64,000 nt of DNA, taken from Alphaproteobacteria bacterium (GTDB lineage Bacteria; Pseudomonadota; Alphaproteobacteria; UBA6615). Of this stretch, positions 33,379 to 44,100 are shown one piece after another (position 1 is the stretch's first letter; every line of letters begins with the position of its first letter). The notes beneath the pieces are model-generated. The model saw only the letters and a program-made list of their open reading frames with translations. It was not told the DNA's origin and made no database searches. Made by a program: the position numbers and the translations under genes. Location of the stretch: positions 1-64,000 of the forward strand of contig PBWR01000022.1 in the NCBI GenBank assembly GCA_002727315.1, in the 5' to 3' direction.

Positions 33379-34488
33379 TCAGAATGTGATCACACTGCGG
33401 ATCGATTCGCCCTTGTGCATCAGATCGAAGGCATCGTTGATCTGATCGAGCGGCATGACATGGGTGATCAGGTCGTCGATGTTGATCCTGCCGTCCATGT
33501 ACCAGTCGACAATGCGCGGCACATCGGTGCGACCCTTGGCGCCGCCGAAGGCGGTGCCCTGCCAGACGCGCCCGGTGACCAGTTGGAAGGGCCGCGTGGC
33601 GATCTCGGCACCGGCGGGTGCGACACCGATGATCGTCGACTTGCCCCAGCCCTTGTGACAGCACTCGAGCGCCTGGCGCATCACCTCGACATTGCCGATG
33701 CACTCGAAGGAATGATCCGCGCCGCCGTCGGTCAGATCGACCAGATAGGGCACGAGATCGCCCTCGACTTCCGTCGGGTTCACGAAATGGGTCATGCCGA
33801 AGGCTTCGGCGATCGCCCGGCGGTCCGGGTTGAGGTCCACGCCGACGATCTTGTTTGCGCCTACCAGACGCGCGCCCTGGATCACGTTCAGGCCGATGCC
33901 GCCGAGCCCGAACACCACGACATTGTCGCCGGGTTCCACCTTGGCGGTGTTGATGACCGCGCCGATACCGGTGGTCACGCCGCAGCCGATGTAGCAAATC
34001 TTCTCGAACGGCGCGTCCTCGCGCACCTTCGCGACCGCGATTTCGGGCAGCACGGTGTAGTTGGAGAAGGTCGAGGTGCCCATATAGTGAAACAGCTTGT
34101 CGCCGCCGATGGAGAACCGCGAGGAACCGTCGGGCATGACGCCCTGGCCCTGGGTTTCGCGAATGGCCTGGCACAGATTGGTGCGCCCGGACGTGCAGTA
34201 GTCGCACTCCCGGCATTCCGGCGTGTAGAGCGGGATCACGTGGTCGCCCTTGGCGACAGATGTCACGCCCCTGCCCACATCGACCACCACTCCCGCGCCC
34301 TCATGGCCCAAGATCGCCGGGAACAGGCCTTCCGGGTCGGCTCCGGACAGGGTGAATTCATCGGTGTGGCAGACGCCGGTCGCCTTGATCTCGACCAGCA
34401 CCTCGCCCTCGCGGGGGCCGTCCAGATTGACGGTTTCGATACTGAGGGGCTTGCCCGCCTGAAGGGCGACGGCTGCGCGGGTTTCCAT
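33379..34488 (-). CDS. adhC: S-(hydroxymethyl)glutathione dehydrogenase / class III alcohol dehydrogenase
   Basis: 369 residues from ATG 34488; the open frame extends to 34554 without a sensible N-terminus. Zinc-binding [25 protein letters not shown], structural-zinc cysteines in [17 protein letters not shown] and the NAD site [15 protein letters not shown] identify class III. It oxidises the formaldehyde-glutathione adduct to S-formylglutathione using NAD. The dienelactone hydrolase-like gene upstream may take the place of S-formylglutathione hydrolase. Confidence 0.93.
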   Translation of the reverse strand: METRAAVALQAGKPLSIETVNLDGPREGEVLVEIKATGVCHTDEFTLSGADPEGLFPAILGHEGAGVVVDVGRGVTSVAKGDHVIPLYTPECRECDYCTSGRTNLCQAIRETQGQGVMPDGSSRFSIGGDKLFHYMGTSTFSNYTVLPEIAVAKVREDAPFEKICYIGCGVTTGIGAVINTAKVEPGDNVVVFGLGGIGLNVIQGARLVGANKIVGVDLNPDRRAIAEAFGMTHFVNPTEVEGDLVPYLVDLTDGGADHSFECIGNVEVMRQALECCHKGWGKSTIIGVAPAGAEIATRPFQLVTGRVWQGTAFGGAKGRTDVPRIVDWYMDGRINIDDLITHVMPLDQINDAFDLMHKGESIRSVITF

Positions 34489-34584
34489 GACCCTTCCTTC
34501 CCGGAGACACAAGATTGTTCGGGCAAGTGTCCCAAGCCGCGGCGGCGGGTGCAAGCCTTGCGGTGCCTCTGTCGCGTGGCCGGT

Positions 34585-35328
34585 CTAGCCCAGAACGCGG
34601 GCGTAGAGCTCGAACATCTTGCCCCAGACGATCTCGGCCGACGGTTCGTGATAGACCGGCCGCTGCGGGAACGCGAAGCCGTGCTCGGTGCCCGGGAAGG
34701 TCTCGATCTCGTTGGGCACGCCGTTGGCATCGAGCGTCGCCTTGAGGTCGGGGATCACGTTGTCGGGCACCCAGTCGTCATGTTCAGCGAAGGCGTAATA
34801 CATCTCGCCCGCGATCTGCGGCGCCAGCAGGTGCGGGGAATCGTCGTTCTCGGTGACGATCCAGACACCGTAGAGCGAGACGTTGGCTGCGAAACGGTCC
34901 GGGAAGGTGCCCGCCACCGTTGTGATGAAAGCCCCGCTCATGCAATAGCCGACATTGCCCATGGGGCCGTCTGACGCATTCGGGTCCTCGCCCAGCGCCT
35001 CAAGCAGCGCGCCGGTATCCCGCGCGACTCCGGCATTGGTCAGGCTGTGCCAGGCGGCGAAGATCATTTCGCCCATCTTCTCGGTCCGCTTGGCCAGATT
35101 GAAGCGCAGCAGGCCGAGCCGGTAGTAGAGATCGGGCAGGACGGCGCAGTAGCCCTGGCCGGCGATCCGGCGGGCGAAGTCGCGCAGTTCCTCGCGGATG
35201 CCCGGCGCGTCCATGTACATAACGATCACCGGATAGGGGCCGGGACCGTGTTCATCGGGCTCCGGCCAGGCCGCGAAGGTGGGCATCACCCCGTTGGGGG
35301 TGGTGACATCGAACTCCCGCTCGGCCAT
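34585..35328 (-). CDS. dienelactone hydrolase family protein
   Basis: 247-residue alpha/beta hydrolase. Nucleophile Cys in VGYCMSGAF, acid Asp in FAEHDDWVP, and His in GTEHGFAFP give a Cys-Asp-His triad like dienelactone hydrolase. It lies two bases after the cytochrome gene and about 95 bp before adhC, all on the same strand. Substrate unknown; hydrolysis of S-formylglutathione or an aldehyde-derived ester would fit the neighbourhood, as inference only. Confidence 0.85.
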   Translation of the reverse strand: MAEREFDVTTPNGVMPTFAAWPEPDEHGPGPYPVIVMYMDAPGIREELRDFARRIAGQGYCAVLPDLYYRLGLLRFNLAKRTEKMGEMIFAAWHSLTNAGVARDTGALLEALGEDPNASDGPMGNVGYCMSGAFITTVAGTFPDRFAANVSLYGVWIVTENDDSPHLLAPQIAGEMYYAFAEHDDWVPDNVIPDLKATLDANGVPNEIETFPGTEHGFAFPQRPVYHEPSAEIVWGKMFELYARVLG

Positions 35329-35330
35329 GT

Positions 35331-36182
35331 CTACTTGGGTGTAAGGGTGCGCAGATAGGCGACGATTGCCTGCAGATCCTTTTCCTTGATCTTGGCGTAG
35401 TAGGGATAGGCCATGGGTGGCAGCATCTTGGAGCCGTCAGGCCGGGTGCCCGTCGTGATCATCTGCCGAATCTCCTGGTAGCTGCGATCGGCCAACCCTG
35501 TGGGTGTGATGTTTGAAGACACGCTTGTGCCCCACGGCCCGTGGAATTCGAACCCGCCGGCGCCCAGCTGGTTGACGATGTCGGGCCCCTTCGGACCCAT
35601 CGGCGAATGGCACTCTATGCAGTGGCCAGCGGGGCCGGCCAGGTAGGCGCCGTAGGCGACGCGATCATCCTGCGGCACGCTGGGAACCGAGCCGACGGGC
35701 GGTCCATAGGCGGGTGGCAGGGGAATCCGGTAAACCGATTTCGTGATGGCGTTCTTGATCGACTTGACCTGCCGCAGGTAGGCGACGATCGCCTGTACAT
35801 CCCAGTCGGATAGACCGCGGTACAGGCCGATCGGCATCGGCGGGCCGATGATCGAACCGTCCGGCCGTTTACCTTCGCGGATCGAGGCGATGATCTGCGC
35901 GTCGGTCCAGTTGCCGATGCCGGTTTCCTTGTCGGGGGTGATGTTCGGGGCGTTGGCATCGAATGCCGGGTTCTTCTCGAACGGTGCCATGCCGGCCAGT
36001 TCCATCCCCGGGATGTCACCATTCGGACCCTTAGGCGTGTGGCAGTTACCACAGGCAACGATCGATTCCATCAGATAGGTGCCGCGCTCGAGCAGCGTTT
36101 CGGCCGAAGCGGCGGAAGCGCCGAGCCAAACGGGCGCAATGAACGACAGAGCGATGGCGCGCGCGAAAAGGTTCTTTGTCAT
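35331..36182 (-). CDS. secreted dihaem cytochrome c
   Basis: 283 residues from ATG 36182. Signal peptide about 1-27 (ends ASAASAE). Two haem-binding motifs: CGNCH near residue 44 and CIECH in the second half, each in its own cytochrome c domain. Similar dihaem proteins serve as electron acceptors or subunits for periplasmic dehydrogenases. It starts a minus-strand unit with the hydrolase and adhC. The electron donor is not in the window. Confidence 0.88.
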   Translation of the reverse strand: MTKNLFARAIALSFIAPVWLGASAASAETLLERGTYLMESIVACGNCHTPKGPNGDIPGMELAGMAPFEKNPAFDANAPNITPDKETGIGNWTDAQIIASIREGKRPDGSIIGPPMPIGLYRGLSDWDVQAIVAYLRQVKSIKNAITKSVYRIPLPPAYGPPVGSVPSVPQDDRVAYGAYLAGPAGHCIECHSPMGPKGPDIVNQLGAGGFEFHGPWGTSVSSNITPTGLADRSYQEIRQMITTGTRPDGSKMLPPMAYPYYAKIKEKDLQAIVAYLRTLTPK

Positions 36183-36268
36183 GTCGCCCCCCCCCGAACA
36201 TTGCTTGAGAGGATTGTAGCACCGGCGTCGATTTCGCTCCACTCAATGCGCGCGATCGGGATCGGGTC

Positions 36269-38242
36269 CTAGAAGCCGAACATGTGATCCAGCGAAAAGG
36301 CGCTACCGTCGCGCGCGATCAGCCCGTGATAGCCGAACAGGCGGCACGACGTGTCGCGGATCAGGACATAGCCGCCGCCTGAAGGGCCCGTTTGGGCCGC
36401 GGCGGTGCGCGCCTTGGCGTCGAATGTCTCGCTGAGGCGAAAATGGACCGATCCGCCGCACGGAATTCGCAGGGTTTCCTCGGCCACCGTCCGTCCCACT
36501 CCGTCATGCAGGATCAGTTGCGTGTCCGAGGTCTCGTGCCCGGGCGTGGATGCGGGGTAGATCAGCTGGCAGAAGGTATCCAGATCCTGGATGTCCACGG
36601 CCATTGCCGGATCCGTGCGCAGGTAGAGGCGGGTCGAAAGGCCCGGCGGGTCGCCGGAATAGGACTGGGGCTCGTTCTGCCAGGTCAGGACGGTGTTGAA
36701 GATATGGGCGCCGAAACTGGTCTCTGCGGCGTGACCGGAATCTCGTGCCTCGTAGCGGAACAGGCCGTGCAACCAGCCGTCGACGCCGCGCGTCGCGACA
36801 CCGAAATCGTAGATCAGTTCCATGTGCCCGGCGACATCGCGCAACCGGTCTCCGTCGAGGATGTCGTCAGCGTCCAGCATGACACTATCGCTGCGCGCCA
36901 GTTCGCCGAAATCGTGGCGGCCGATCTCTACGCCGCCGGCGTCGTAGAACAATGCACTCAGGGGCAGGGTCATCTGGGTTGTGGACATGGGGGTCGGCAG
37001 GGCGATTGAGCGGAACGAGTCGCGCGGCAAAATCGGGGCCGGCAGAATGAAACCCTTGCCCATGAGGTTGCCGATTTCGGCGATCCGGGGATCGGGCTCC
37101 AGGTCTGTCCGCTCCACATTCACGTGGGCCGTCCGGCGCCGGTCGACCTGACCGTTGCCGTTGACCTCGATTTCGTAGCGCGGCCGCACGAAATGCTTGC
37201 CCGCCACCACCTCGATCTGCTGCGGCCAGCGCGCGTCGGGCAGCAGGTCTGCCGCATCGAGGGCATATGTGGCAAAGGGCGCGATTTCCCGATCGAGCAT
37301 GGCGACCGCCGGATCGCCCATCAGGTTCAGGCCGACCGCGCCCGCCGGGATCGGGCAGGGATGGCTGTTCTGTATCCACAGGAGCACCCGTTCGTCCGGT
37401 TTGGGGGCCGGAAGTCCGGCAAAGAAATCGGCCGGCCAGGCGTTTGCATCGTGGGTGCAGGACAGATCGCGGTAATCGTCGCCATAGGTATCTAGCGCAT
37501 ATTTGACGATGTCATGACCCTTCGCACCGATCGCGTGGATGAACAGCTGTCCGGTAATTTGTTCGATCCCGAAGCGGTCGCAGACCTCCGCACTGTCGAT
37601 CGTCACGCCCCCCGGGCTGTCGGGCAGCTCCAGGTCCCATTCGGCAACCACCTCGCCCTGTTCGTCGATCAGGCTCAGCCACAGCGTTACATTGGCGCCG
37701 CCATATCTGTGCCAGTAATTGGCGGTGGCGACGCGCGTATGCAGGCGTCCGCCGCGGCCGTCGGGCGCATCCCGGAAGAAGGCGAAGTTGGTCGCGAAGT
37801 TGAGCGGGTCGAGATAGCGGCGGTGGTTCGTCAGACGATTTTCGGGCAGCCGCAAGGCGTCCAGGGTGATCACCTCCGCACCTTCTGGGATCAGGTGGGC
37901 GATGTCGCGGACGACCTTGTCGGAATCGAAGGCGACGACCAGCAGATGCGATGCCGGTGCAGCGCCGAGGTAGGTGACCGGCTGTGTGTTGTGACCCAGC
38001 ACCTGGTTTCCGAGGGCAGACAGGTCCTGCACGAACATGCCGGTGATCGGCAGCGCGTCGAAGGGATAGAGCTCGGACAGTGCGGCGGCGAACCCGAACG
38101 GGTCGTACACGGCGAGTGAGTCTGCGTTCGACAGCCGGTCGAGCAATGCCCGGACGTTCGGAGCGACCGCGGGATGGCCCGCCGCCTTGAAGAACGGAAA
38201 GCCACCCTTGACGTTCGAGAAGGTGTTGATGTCGAGCGCCAT
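36269..38242 (-). CDS. 657-residue protein of unknown family
   Basis: I do not recognise this protein. It has no signal peptide, membrane segment or coiled coil. The N-terminal third resembles an alpha/beta module (LAVYDPFGFAAALSELYPFD, HLLVVAFDSDKVVRDIAHLIPEGAEVITLD). The rest alternates beta-rich stretches such as ANVTLWLSLIDEQGEVVAEWDLELPD (given here as ANVTLWLSLIDEQ and VVAEWDLELPD) and ends GYVLIRDTSCRLFGYHGL. It is the last gene of a minus-strand unit: ELM1-like, 2OG oxygenase (41-bp gap), this protein (10-bp gap). A role with the oxygenase is implied by linkage only. Confidence 0.8.
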   Translation of the reverse strand: MALDINTFSNVKGGFPFFKAAGHPAVAPNVRALLDRLSNADSLAVYDPFGFAAALSELYPFDALPITGMFVQDLSALGNQVLGHNTQPVTYLGAAPASHLLVVAFDSDKVVRDIAHLIPEGAEVITLDALRLPENRLTNHRRYLDPLNFATNFAFFRDAPDGRGGRLHTRVATANYWHRYGGANVTLWLSLIDEQGEVVAEWDLELPDSPGGVTIDSAEVCDRFGIEQITGQLFIHAIGAKGHDIVKYALDTYGDDYRDLSCTHDANAWPADFFAGLPAPKPDERVLLWIQNSHPCPIPAGAVGLNLMGDPAVAMLDREIAPFATYALDAADLLPDARWPQQIEVVAGKHFVRPRYEIEVNGNGQVDRRRTAHVNVERTDLEPDPRIAEIGNLMGKGFILPAPILPRDSFRSIALPTPMSTTQMTLPLSALFYDAGGVEIGRHDFGELARSDSVMLDADDILDGDRLRDVAGHMELIYDFGVATRGVDGWLHGLFRYEARDSGHAAETSFGAHIFNTVLTWQNEPQSYSGDPPGLSTRLYLRTDPAMAVDIQDLDTFCQLIYPASTPGHETSDTQLILHDGVGRTVAEETLRIPCGGSVHFRLSETFDAKARTAAAQTGPSGGGYVLIRDTSCRLFGYHGLIARDGSAFSLDHMFGF

Positions 38243-38252
38243 GAGCCGCCCG

Positions 38253-38870
38253 CTAGCCGGAGAAGTTCTTGAAGAACGCCGAAATCTTGTGCCGTACCTG
38301 CTCGCGCAACTTGTAGCGCTGGCTGGTGACCCAGTTCAGCTGGATGGTCCGTCGCTCACCATCGAAGGGATGGTGGCCGTGCCAGGCGTTGGGGATGCAG
38401 GGAAAGGCGAGCAGGGTGCCCTCGTCGGGCGGGACCTCGACGGCGTAATCGTCCAGATTGTCCGGGCTACGCAGCAGGCGGAGCTGGCCACCGGGTTCTT
38501 CCCATGACGGGTTCATGTAGAGCAGGACCGTTACGAGTTTACCCGAGGAATCGATGTGAATCTGTCCGTCGGTCGGCCGCGCCCGGCCGCGCACCGTCAC
38601 CATGGTGGGTTTGCTGGTCAGTTGCATGCCCAGCTTTTCGCCCATCGCCGCAGCGAATTCGGGGCCTTCGAGGGCGGCCAGAAGCGCTGTGAACCCGGGC
38701 CCACAGCGAAGGTGTGACGTCGGAAAGCTGCCGGCTCGCTTGATTGTCGGGAAATCCTCGTTCGCCGCCTGCAAAGCGTCGGAGTTGATCAGACCGGGGA
38801 CCAGGACATGGTCGAAAGGATCGTGCGCGAGCGGCGCTTCTTCGAGTGCCTTGAAGTCGATGACTGACAT
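38253..38870 (-). CDS. 2-oxoglutarate/Fe(II) oxygenase (prolyl 4-hydroxylase-like)
   Basis: 205 residues. The double-stranded beta-helix carries the iron triad: HID in TDGQIHIDSSGK, and the distal His in NAWHGHHPFDGERRTIQLNW, whose Arg should bind 2-oxoglutarate. The segment VTVLLYMNPSWEEPGGQLRLL is typical of P4H-like enzymes. It could hydroxylate a protein side chain, a lipid-linked sugar or a small molecule. It is encoded between the ELM1-like gene and the 657-residue orphan, on the same strand and tightly spaced. Confidence 0.82.
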   Translation of the reverse strand: MSVIDFKALEEAPLAHDPFDHVLVPGLINSDALQAANEDFPTIKRAGSFPTSHLRCGPGFTALLAALEGPEFAAAMGEKLGMQLTSKPTMVTVRGRARPTDGQIHIDSSGKLVTVLLYMNPSWEEPGGQLRLLRSPDNLDDYAVEVPPDEGTLLAFPCIPNAWHGHHPFDGERRTIQLNWVTSQRYKLREQVRHKISAFFKNFSG

Positions 38871-38911
38871 ACTCGTCTCTTAAATCGCGTACAGCCCAAA
38901 TGCAATCGAAG

Positions 38912-39889
38912 CTAACCGGCGCGTGCTGCGGTCATGCGTCGCAGGATTTCAGCGCCGATGCCCGACATATCGTCGGGTGGATCATACTCCCAGCTGTGAA
39001 GTGTCCCGGCGAACGGCCGCGTCACGCCCTGCCGTGTCATGGCATCATGGAAGCGCTCGAATTTTTCCGAGCCGCCCTCAAGGTTGACCACATGGATCGG
39101 TTTACCCGTCGCGGCAGCCTCGCTGACCATGTTGACGGAATCACCGGTCACGATGATTGCGTCCGCATGCGCCAGGAAACCCAGATAGGGGTTGGGGTCC
39201 TGTTCGTCCCAGATATCGACATTGAGCCCCTGAAGTTTGGGCCGGATCGCATCGAGCACACTGGACGGCGTGCGTCGTGACGGGGTGATGGCCAGGCTCC
39301 AGCCCTTGTCTTGCGCCAGACCGCGAAGCTGATCGGCCAGCACATCGCCGATCCGCTCGGTCATACGGTAGACCGTGTTGTCCCCGCCCAGAAGGACCGC
39401 CGCGATCGGGTGCGGCAAGGAAGACATGCGCTGGGCAAAGGCTTGTCGGGCCGCATCGAGCGCTGCCGCATCGACGCCGTGCAGCGAGCCGAGGGTGGAG
39501 ATAACATTGTCGCCGCGCAGGCGATCGTGTGCTGGAGCGACCACCAGATCGAAGGCGGTCGAGGAGATTCCCGGGTCCTGAATCTGAATGCAGAAGGTGC
39601 GCCCCTCCGAAGCCTTGCGGACCGCGCGGGCGGGTGCAATTGAGCGGCGCCCGCTGGCGATCAGTAGGTCTGGCCAGGGTGGCACCAGCGCCGATGATTG
39701 AGGCGTTATCGTGGACAAACGGGCTGGATTCAGCGCCGGCGGGAGCCATCGCCACGGCGCGCGAAGATCGACCGTCTTGAGATCGGGCGCCACACCCAGC
39801 GCGCGTGCCAGGCCGAGGCATTGATTAACCATTCCGATCTTGCCGTCGGTCAGAATCCAGCAGGACGGTGTGTTTGTCTCAACGGTCAT
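38912..39889 (-). CDS. ELM1/GtrOC1-like protein (DUF1022 family)
   Basis: 325 residues. The family opening is SCWILTDGKIGMVNQCLGLARALG, followed by PPWPDLLIASGRRSIAPARA. The C-terminal half has the glycosyltransferase-like IIVTGDSVNMVSEAAATGKPIHVV. The family shares a GT-B-like fold; plant ELM1 acts in mitochondrial fission, and bacterial members have been proposed as envelope glycosyltransferases. First gene of the unit with the oxygenase and orphan protein, divergent from an Lrp-type regulator across a 178-bp region that contains a perfect palindrome. Confidence 0.85.
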   Translation of the reverse strand: MTVETNTPSCWILTDGKIGMVNQCLGLARALGVAPDLKTVDLRAPWRWLPPALNPARLSTITPQSSALVPPWPDLLIASGRRSIAPARAVRKASEGRTFCIQIQDPGISSTAFDLVVAPAHDRLRGDNVISTLGSLHGVDAAALDAARQAFAQRMSSLPHPIAAVLLGGDNTVYRMTERIGDVLADQLRGLAQDKGWSLAITPSRRTPSSVLDAIRPKLQGLNVDIWDEQDPNPYLGFLAHADAIIVTGDSVNMVSEAAATGKPIHVVNLEGGSEKFERFHDAMTRQGVTRPFAGTLHSWEYDPPDDMSGIGAEILRRMTAARAG

Positions 39890-39939
39890 ACACAGGGGCT
39901 TGCGGCCAAGAAGTGCGTCAATCCGGGGAAACCTTGCGT

Positions 39940-39956
39940 TTGAAATATAATTTCAA
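39940..39956. promoter_or_regulatory. perfect AT-rich palindrome between ELM1-like gene and lrp-type gene
   Basis: TTGAAAT-ATA-ATTTCAA, seven-base arms with a three-base centre, 51 bp before the ELM1-like start and 112 bp before the Lrp start. The surrounding DNA is GC-rich, so the AT-rich palindrome stands out. AT-rich 15- to 17-bp palindromes are the usual form of Lrp/AsnC operators. Confidence 0.65.
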
Positions 39957-40067
39957 TCTGCTAGCATTCCGGCACAAAGACGGTGATCACTATAGGCGGG
40001 CCCATGGGTGATTCCCATGCCGGGTTCAGCAAAAAGTAATGCCGCAGCCGCCTGGAGAGTGGACAGA

Positions 40068-40583
40068 ATGCCGGACAGTGATCTGGGGCGAGAATCAGCC
40101 CAGAAACGCAAGGTGAAACTCGACGCCATTGATCGGCGGATCCTCCGCAATCTTCGCGACGAGGGCAGAATCACCAATGTCGAGCTGGCGCGCCGGGCCG
40201 GAATTTCCGCACCACCTTGCCTGCGCCGCGTCCGCGCCCTGGAATCGGCCGGCTATATCAAGGGTTATCACGCCGAACTCGAGGCCGAGCAGCTGGGCTA
40301 CGAGGTGGCGTTTCACGCACTGGTCGGTCTGGATAGCCAGTCAGAGCTGGTGTTGTCGGAATTCGAGCAGACCGTGGCGGATTGGCCGGAAGTGCGCCGC
40401 TGCGACATGATCCGCGGTGGCGGCGACTTCATGCTGCGGTTCGTCGCCCGCAACACGGCGCACGAGAACGAACTCACCACGCGCCTGACGGGCGTGCCGC
40501 ATGTGTCTACGGTGCAGACGTTTCAGGTGATTCGGAGTTCGAAATACGTCTCGGGCGTGCCGGTGGACGATCCCGGCGAATAG
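40068..40583 (+). CDS. Lrp/AsnC family transcriptional regulator
   Basis: 171 residues from ATG 40068, with GGAGAG 8 bases upstream. N-terminal helix-turn-helix: LDAIDRRILRNLRDEGRITN and VELARRAGISAPPCLRRV, then the C-terminal RAM ligand domain (GYEVAFHALVGLD, DFMLRFVARN). Such proteins sense an amino acid and regulate transport or metabolism, often repressing themselves. The palindrome in the divergent promoter region makes the ELM1-like operon and its own gene likely targets. It converges with greA (8-bp gap). Confidence 0.9.
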   Translation: MPDSDLGRESAQKRKVKLDAIDRRILRNLRDEGRITNVELARRAGISAPPCLRRVRALESAGYIKGYHAELEAEQLGYEVAFHALVGLDSQSELVLSEFEQTVADWPEVRRCDMIRGGGDFMLRFVARNTAHENELTTRLTGVPHVSTVQTFQVIRSSKYVSGVPVDDPGE

Positions 40584-40591
40584 CCCGCGGC

Positions 40592-41065
40592 CTAGCGGAA
40601 CCGAACGGTGACAACCTCGAAGTAGCGCACGCCGTTCGGCGTCGTGACTTCGACGCTGTCGCCGACTTCCCGACCGATCAGCGCCTTGCCCAGCGGTGAC
40701 ATGATCGAGATCTTGCGCTTCTCGATATCCGCCTCGAACTCACCGACGAGCTGGTAGGTGATCTCCTCGTCGGTCTCTTCATCGGCCAGCTTTACCTTGG
40801 CGCCAAACCGCACGGTTTTGCCCTTGAGCTTGGACGTGTCGATGATTTCGGCGCGCTTGGTGTAATCCTCGAGTTCGCCGATCCGGCCCTCGATGAAGCT
40901 TTGGCGTTCACGCGCGGCGTGGTATTCGGCGTTCTCCGACAGATCGCCATGCTCGCGCGCGGCCGCAATCGCTTTCACGATCGCCGGGCGCTCGACGGTC
41001 TTCAGGTTTCGCAGTTCTTCCTGAAGGGCTTCATGGCCCTCCTGGGTCATCGGGATCTTGTCCAT
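40592..41065 (-). CDS. greA: transcription elongation factor GreA
   Basis: 157 residues from ATG 41065 ([21 protein letters not shown]). The N-terminal coiled coil with the acidic tip ([19 protein letters not shown]) and the C-terminal globular domain ([23 protein letters not shown]) are normal. GreA rescues backtracked RNA polymerase by stimulating transcript cleavage. It follows carB with a 107-bp gap; carAB-greA order is common in alphaproteobacteria. Confidence 0.95.
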   Translation of the reverse strand: MDKIPMTQEGHEALQEELRNLKTVERPAIVKAIAAAREHGDLSENAEYHAARERQSFIEGRIGELEDYTKRAEIIDTSKLKGKTVRFGAKVKLADEETDEEITYQLVGEFEADIEKRKISIMSPLGKALIGREVGDSVEVTTPNGVRYFEVVTVRFR

Positions 41066-41172
41066 TTTCCGACCGCTTTTCGATCGTGGGTGTGAACGAC
41101 AGACTAAAACACCCGCCTGTGGCCGCTCCAAGCCCTTTGGCCTGATGCGGACCCCCGGCGGGCCTAAGCCGT

Positions 41173-44100
41173 TCAAAAGTGGGAACTAAAATACGACTGA
41201 AGCGGCGCAACTTCAAGTCCGCCGCTGCGCAATGCATCAATTGACGCCACGGCCGCCCGGGCGCCCGCGACGGTGGTGTAGTAGGGAATTTTCTGGGTCA
41301 GCGCGGTGCGGCGCAGGCTGTAGCTGTCCGCGATCGAGCTCGCGCCTTCCGTCGTGTTGAAGACCAGCTGGATTTCGCCGTCCTGCATCGCGTCGACGAT
41401 ATGAGGCCGGCCTTCCAGTACCTTGTTGACGGTCTCGACCGTGACACCCTCGGCGGCCAGGTGCCGGGCCGTCCCGCTGGTGGCGACGATCTCGAAGCCC
41501 ATGGCCGAAAGCCGCTGGGCAAGGTCGACCATGGCGGCCTTGTCGCGCTCGCGAACCGAGATGAAGACCCGGCCCCCGACGGGAACGGTCGTGCCGCTGC
41601 CGATCTGAGATTTCGCGAAGGCCTGTCCGAAATCACGGTCGAGGCCCATCACCTCACCGGTGGATTTCATTTCCGGCCCCAGGATCGTGTCGACACCGGG
41701 GAACCGGGCGAACGGGAACACCGCTTCCTTGACGGCAATGTGCCCATTGTTCGTGGCGGCTTCGCTCAGTCCGAAATCCGCCAGCATTTCGTCCGCCATC
41801 AACCGCGCCGCGACCTTGGCGATCGGTACACCCGTGGCCTTCGCCACGAAGGGCACCGTGCGGCTGGCGCGCGGGTTGACCTCGATCAGGTAGACCTCAT
41901 CATCCTTCACTGCGTACTGCACGTTCATTAGGCCGAGGACATTGAGCGCTTGCGCCAGCACGGATGTCTGCCGGCGGATTTCGGCGAGAACCTTCTCGCT
42001 CAGCGAATAGGGCGGAAGCGAACAGGCGCTGTCACCGGAGTGAATACCGGCTTCCTCGATATGCTCCATGATTCCGGCGACATAGACATTGCCGCCGGAA
42101 TCGCAGAGCGCATCCACATCCACCTCGACGGCGTCCTGCAGGTAGCGGTCGAGCAACACCGGGCTTGTCCCGGAGACGCGCACGGCTTCGTTGATGTAGC
42201 GGGTCAGCGCGTCCATGTCGTGGACCAGTTCCATCGCCCGCCCGCCGAGCACGTAGGACGGACGAATCAGGATCGGAAATCCGAGCTGCTCGGCCGCGTC
42301 CAGGGCCTCCTCGGCGCTGGTCGCGATCGCATTGTCGGGCTGGCGAAGCTTCAGCTCGTTGAGTAAAGCCTGGAAGCGCTTGCGGTCTTCGGCCAGGTCG
42401 ATGGCATCCGGAGAAGTGCCGAGGATCGGGATTCCGGCTGCCTCAAGTGCGTGGGCGAGTTTCAGGGGCGTCTGGCCGCCGAACTGGACGATAACGCCCT
42501 TGAGCGTGCCATTGGACTGTTCGAGGCGGCAAATCTCGATGACGTCTTCGGCGGTCAGCGGTTCGAAGTACAGCCGGTCCGACGTGTCGTAGTCGGTCGA
42601 GACGGTCTCGGGGTTGCAGTTGACCATGATGGTCTCGTAGCCCGCCTCTTCGAGCGAAAAGACGGCGTGGACGCAGCAATAGTCGAACTCGATCCCCTGG
42701 CCGATACGGTTCGGACCGCCGCCCAGGATGATGACCTTCTCGCGCTCGCTCGGCTCCGCCTCGCACTCGCCCGGCTGGGTCGAATCTCCCTCATAGGCCG
42801 AGTACATATACGGCGTCTGGCTGGGGAATTCGGCAGCGCAGGTGTCGATCCGCTTGTATACCGGCTGCAGCTTCAACCTGGCCCGCAAGGCGGACACCTC
42901 GGCCTCGTCCATTTCCGCCAGTTCGGCCAGTCGGGCATCGGAGAATCCCATGCGCTTGAGCCGCATCATGCTGTCGAAATTGTCCGGCAAGCCGTGCTCG
43001 CGCACCCGCGCTTCGGCCTGGACGATTGCCGAAATCTGCTCCAGGAACCAGGGGTCGAACTGGGTCACCCGCTGGATATCGGCTTCCGAGATGCCAAGGC
43101 GGAAGGCCTGGGCGATGTTCAGCAGGCGCTCGGGTGTCGGTCGGCCGAGCGTGGCGAAGATCGCATCTTCGTCCACGCTCTGCCCGTTCATGGCTCCAGG
43201 GATCGTCACCTCGTTGAGGCCGGTCAGGCCGATCTCCATCGAACGGAAGGCCTTCTGCAGGCTCTCGGCAAAGGTGCGCCCGATGGACATCGCCTCGCCG
43301 ACCGACTTCATCGAGGTGGTGAGCGTCGGTTCGGTGCCCGGGAATTTCTCGAAGGTGAAGCGTGGCATCTTCGTGACGACATAGTCGATCGTCGGCTCGA
43401 AGCTTGCCGGCGTGACGCCCGTGATCTCGTTGTCCAGCTCGTCCAGCGTGTAGCCGACCGCAAGCTTGGCCGCGACCTTGGCGATCGGGAAGCCCGTCGC
43501 CTTCGAGGCCAGCGCCGAAGACCGGCTGACCCGCGGGTTCATCTCGATGACCACCATGCGCCCGTTCTTGGGGTTGATGGCGAACTGCACGTTCGAGCCG
43601 CCGGTCTCGACCCCGATCTCGCGCAGGCACGCGATCGAGGCGTCGCGCATGATCTGGTATTCCTTGTCGGTCAGCGTCAGCGACGGGGCGACTGTGATGG
43701 AATCCCCGGTGTGCACGCCCATCGGGTCGATATTCTCGATCGCGCAGATGATGATGCAGTTGTCCGCCTTGTCGCGGACGACCTCCATCTCATACTCCTT
43801 CCAGCCGAGCACGGATTCCTCGACCAACACCTCGTTGACCGGCGAGGCATCGATACCGCCCATGACGATGTCGAAGAACTCGTCGCGATTGTACGCGATG
43901 CCGCCGCCCTGGCCGCCGAGCGTAAAGGACGGCCGGATGATCGCGGGCAGGCGCACCATGTCGAGGGCTGTCTCGGCGTCCTCGCGGTTGTTCACCTGCA
44001 TCGAGCGCGGCGATTCCAGGCCGATCTTGTCCATCGCCTCGCGGAACTGAAGTCGGTCCTCGGCCTTGTCGATGACATCGGCGCGCGCGCCGATCATCTC

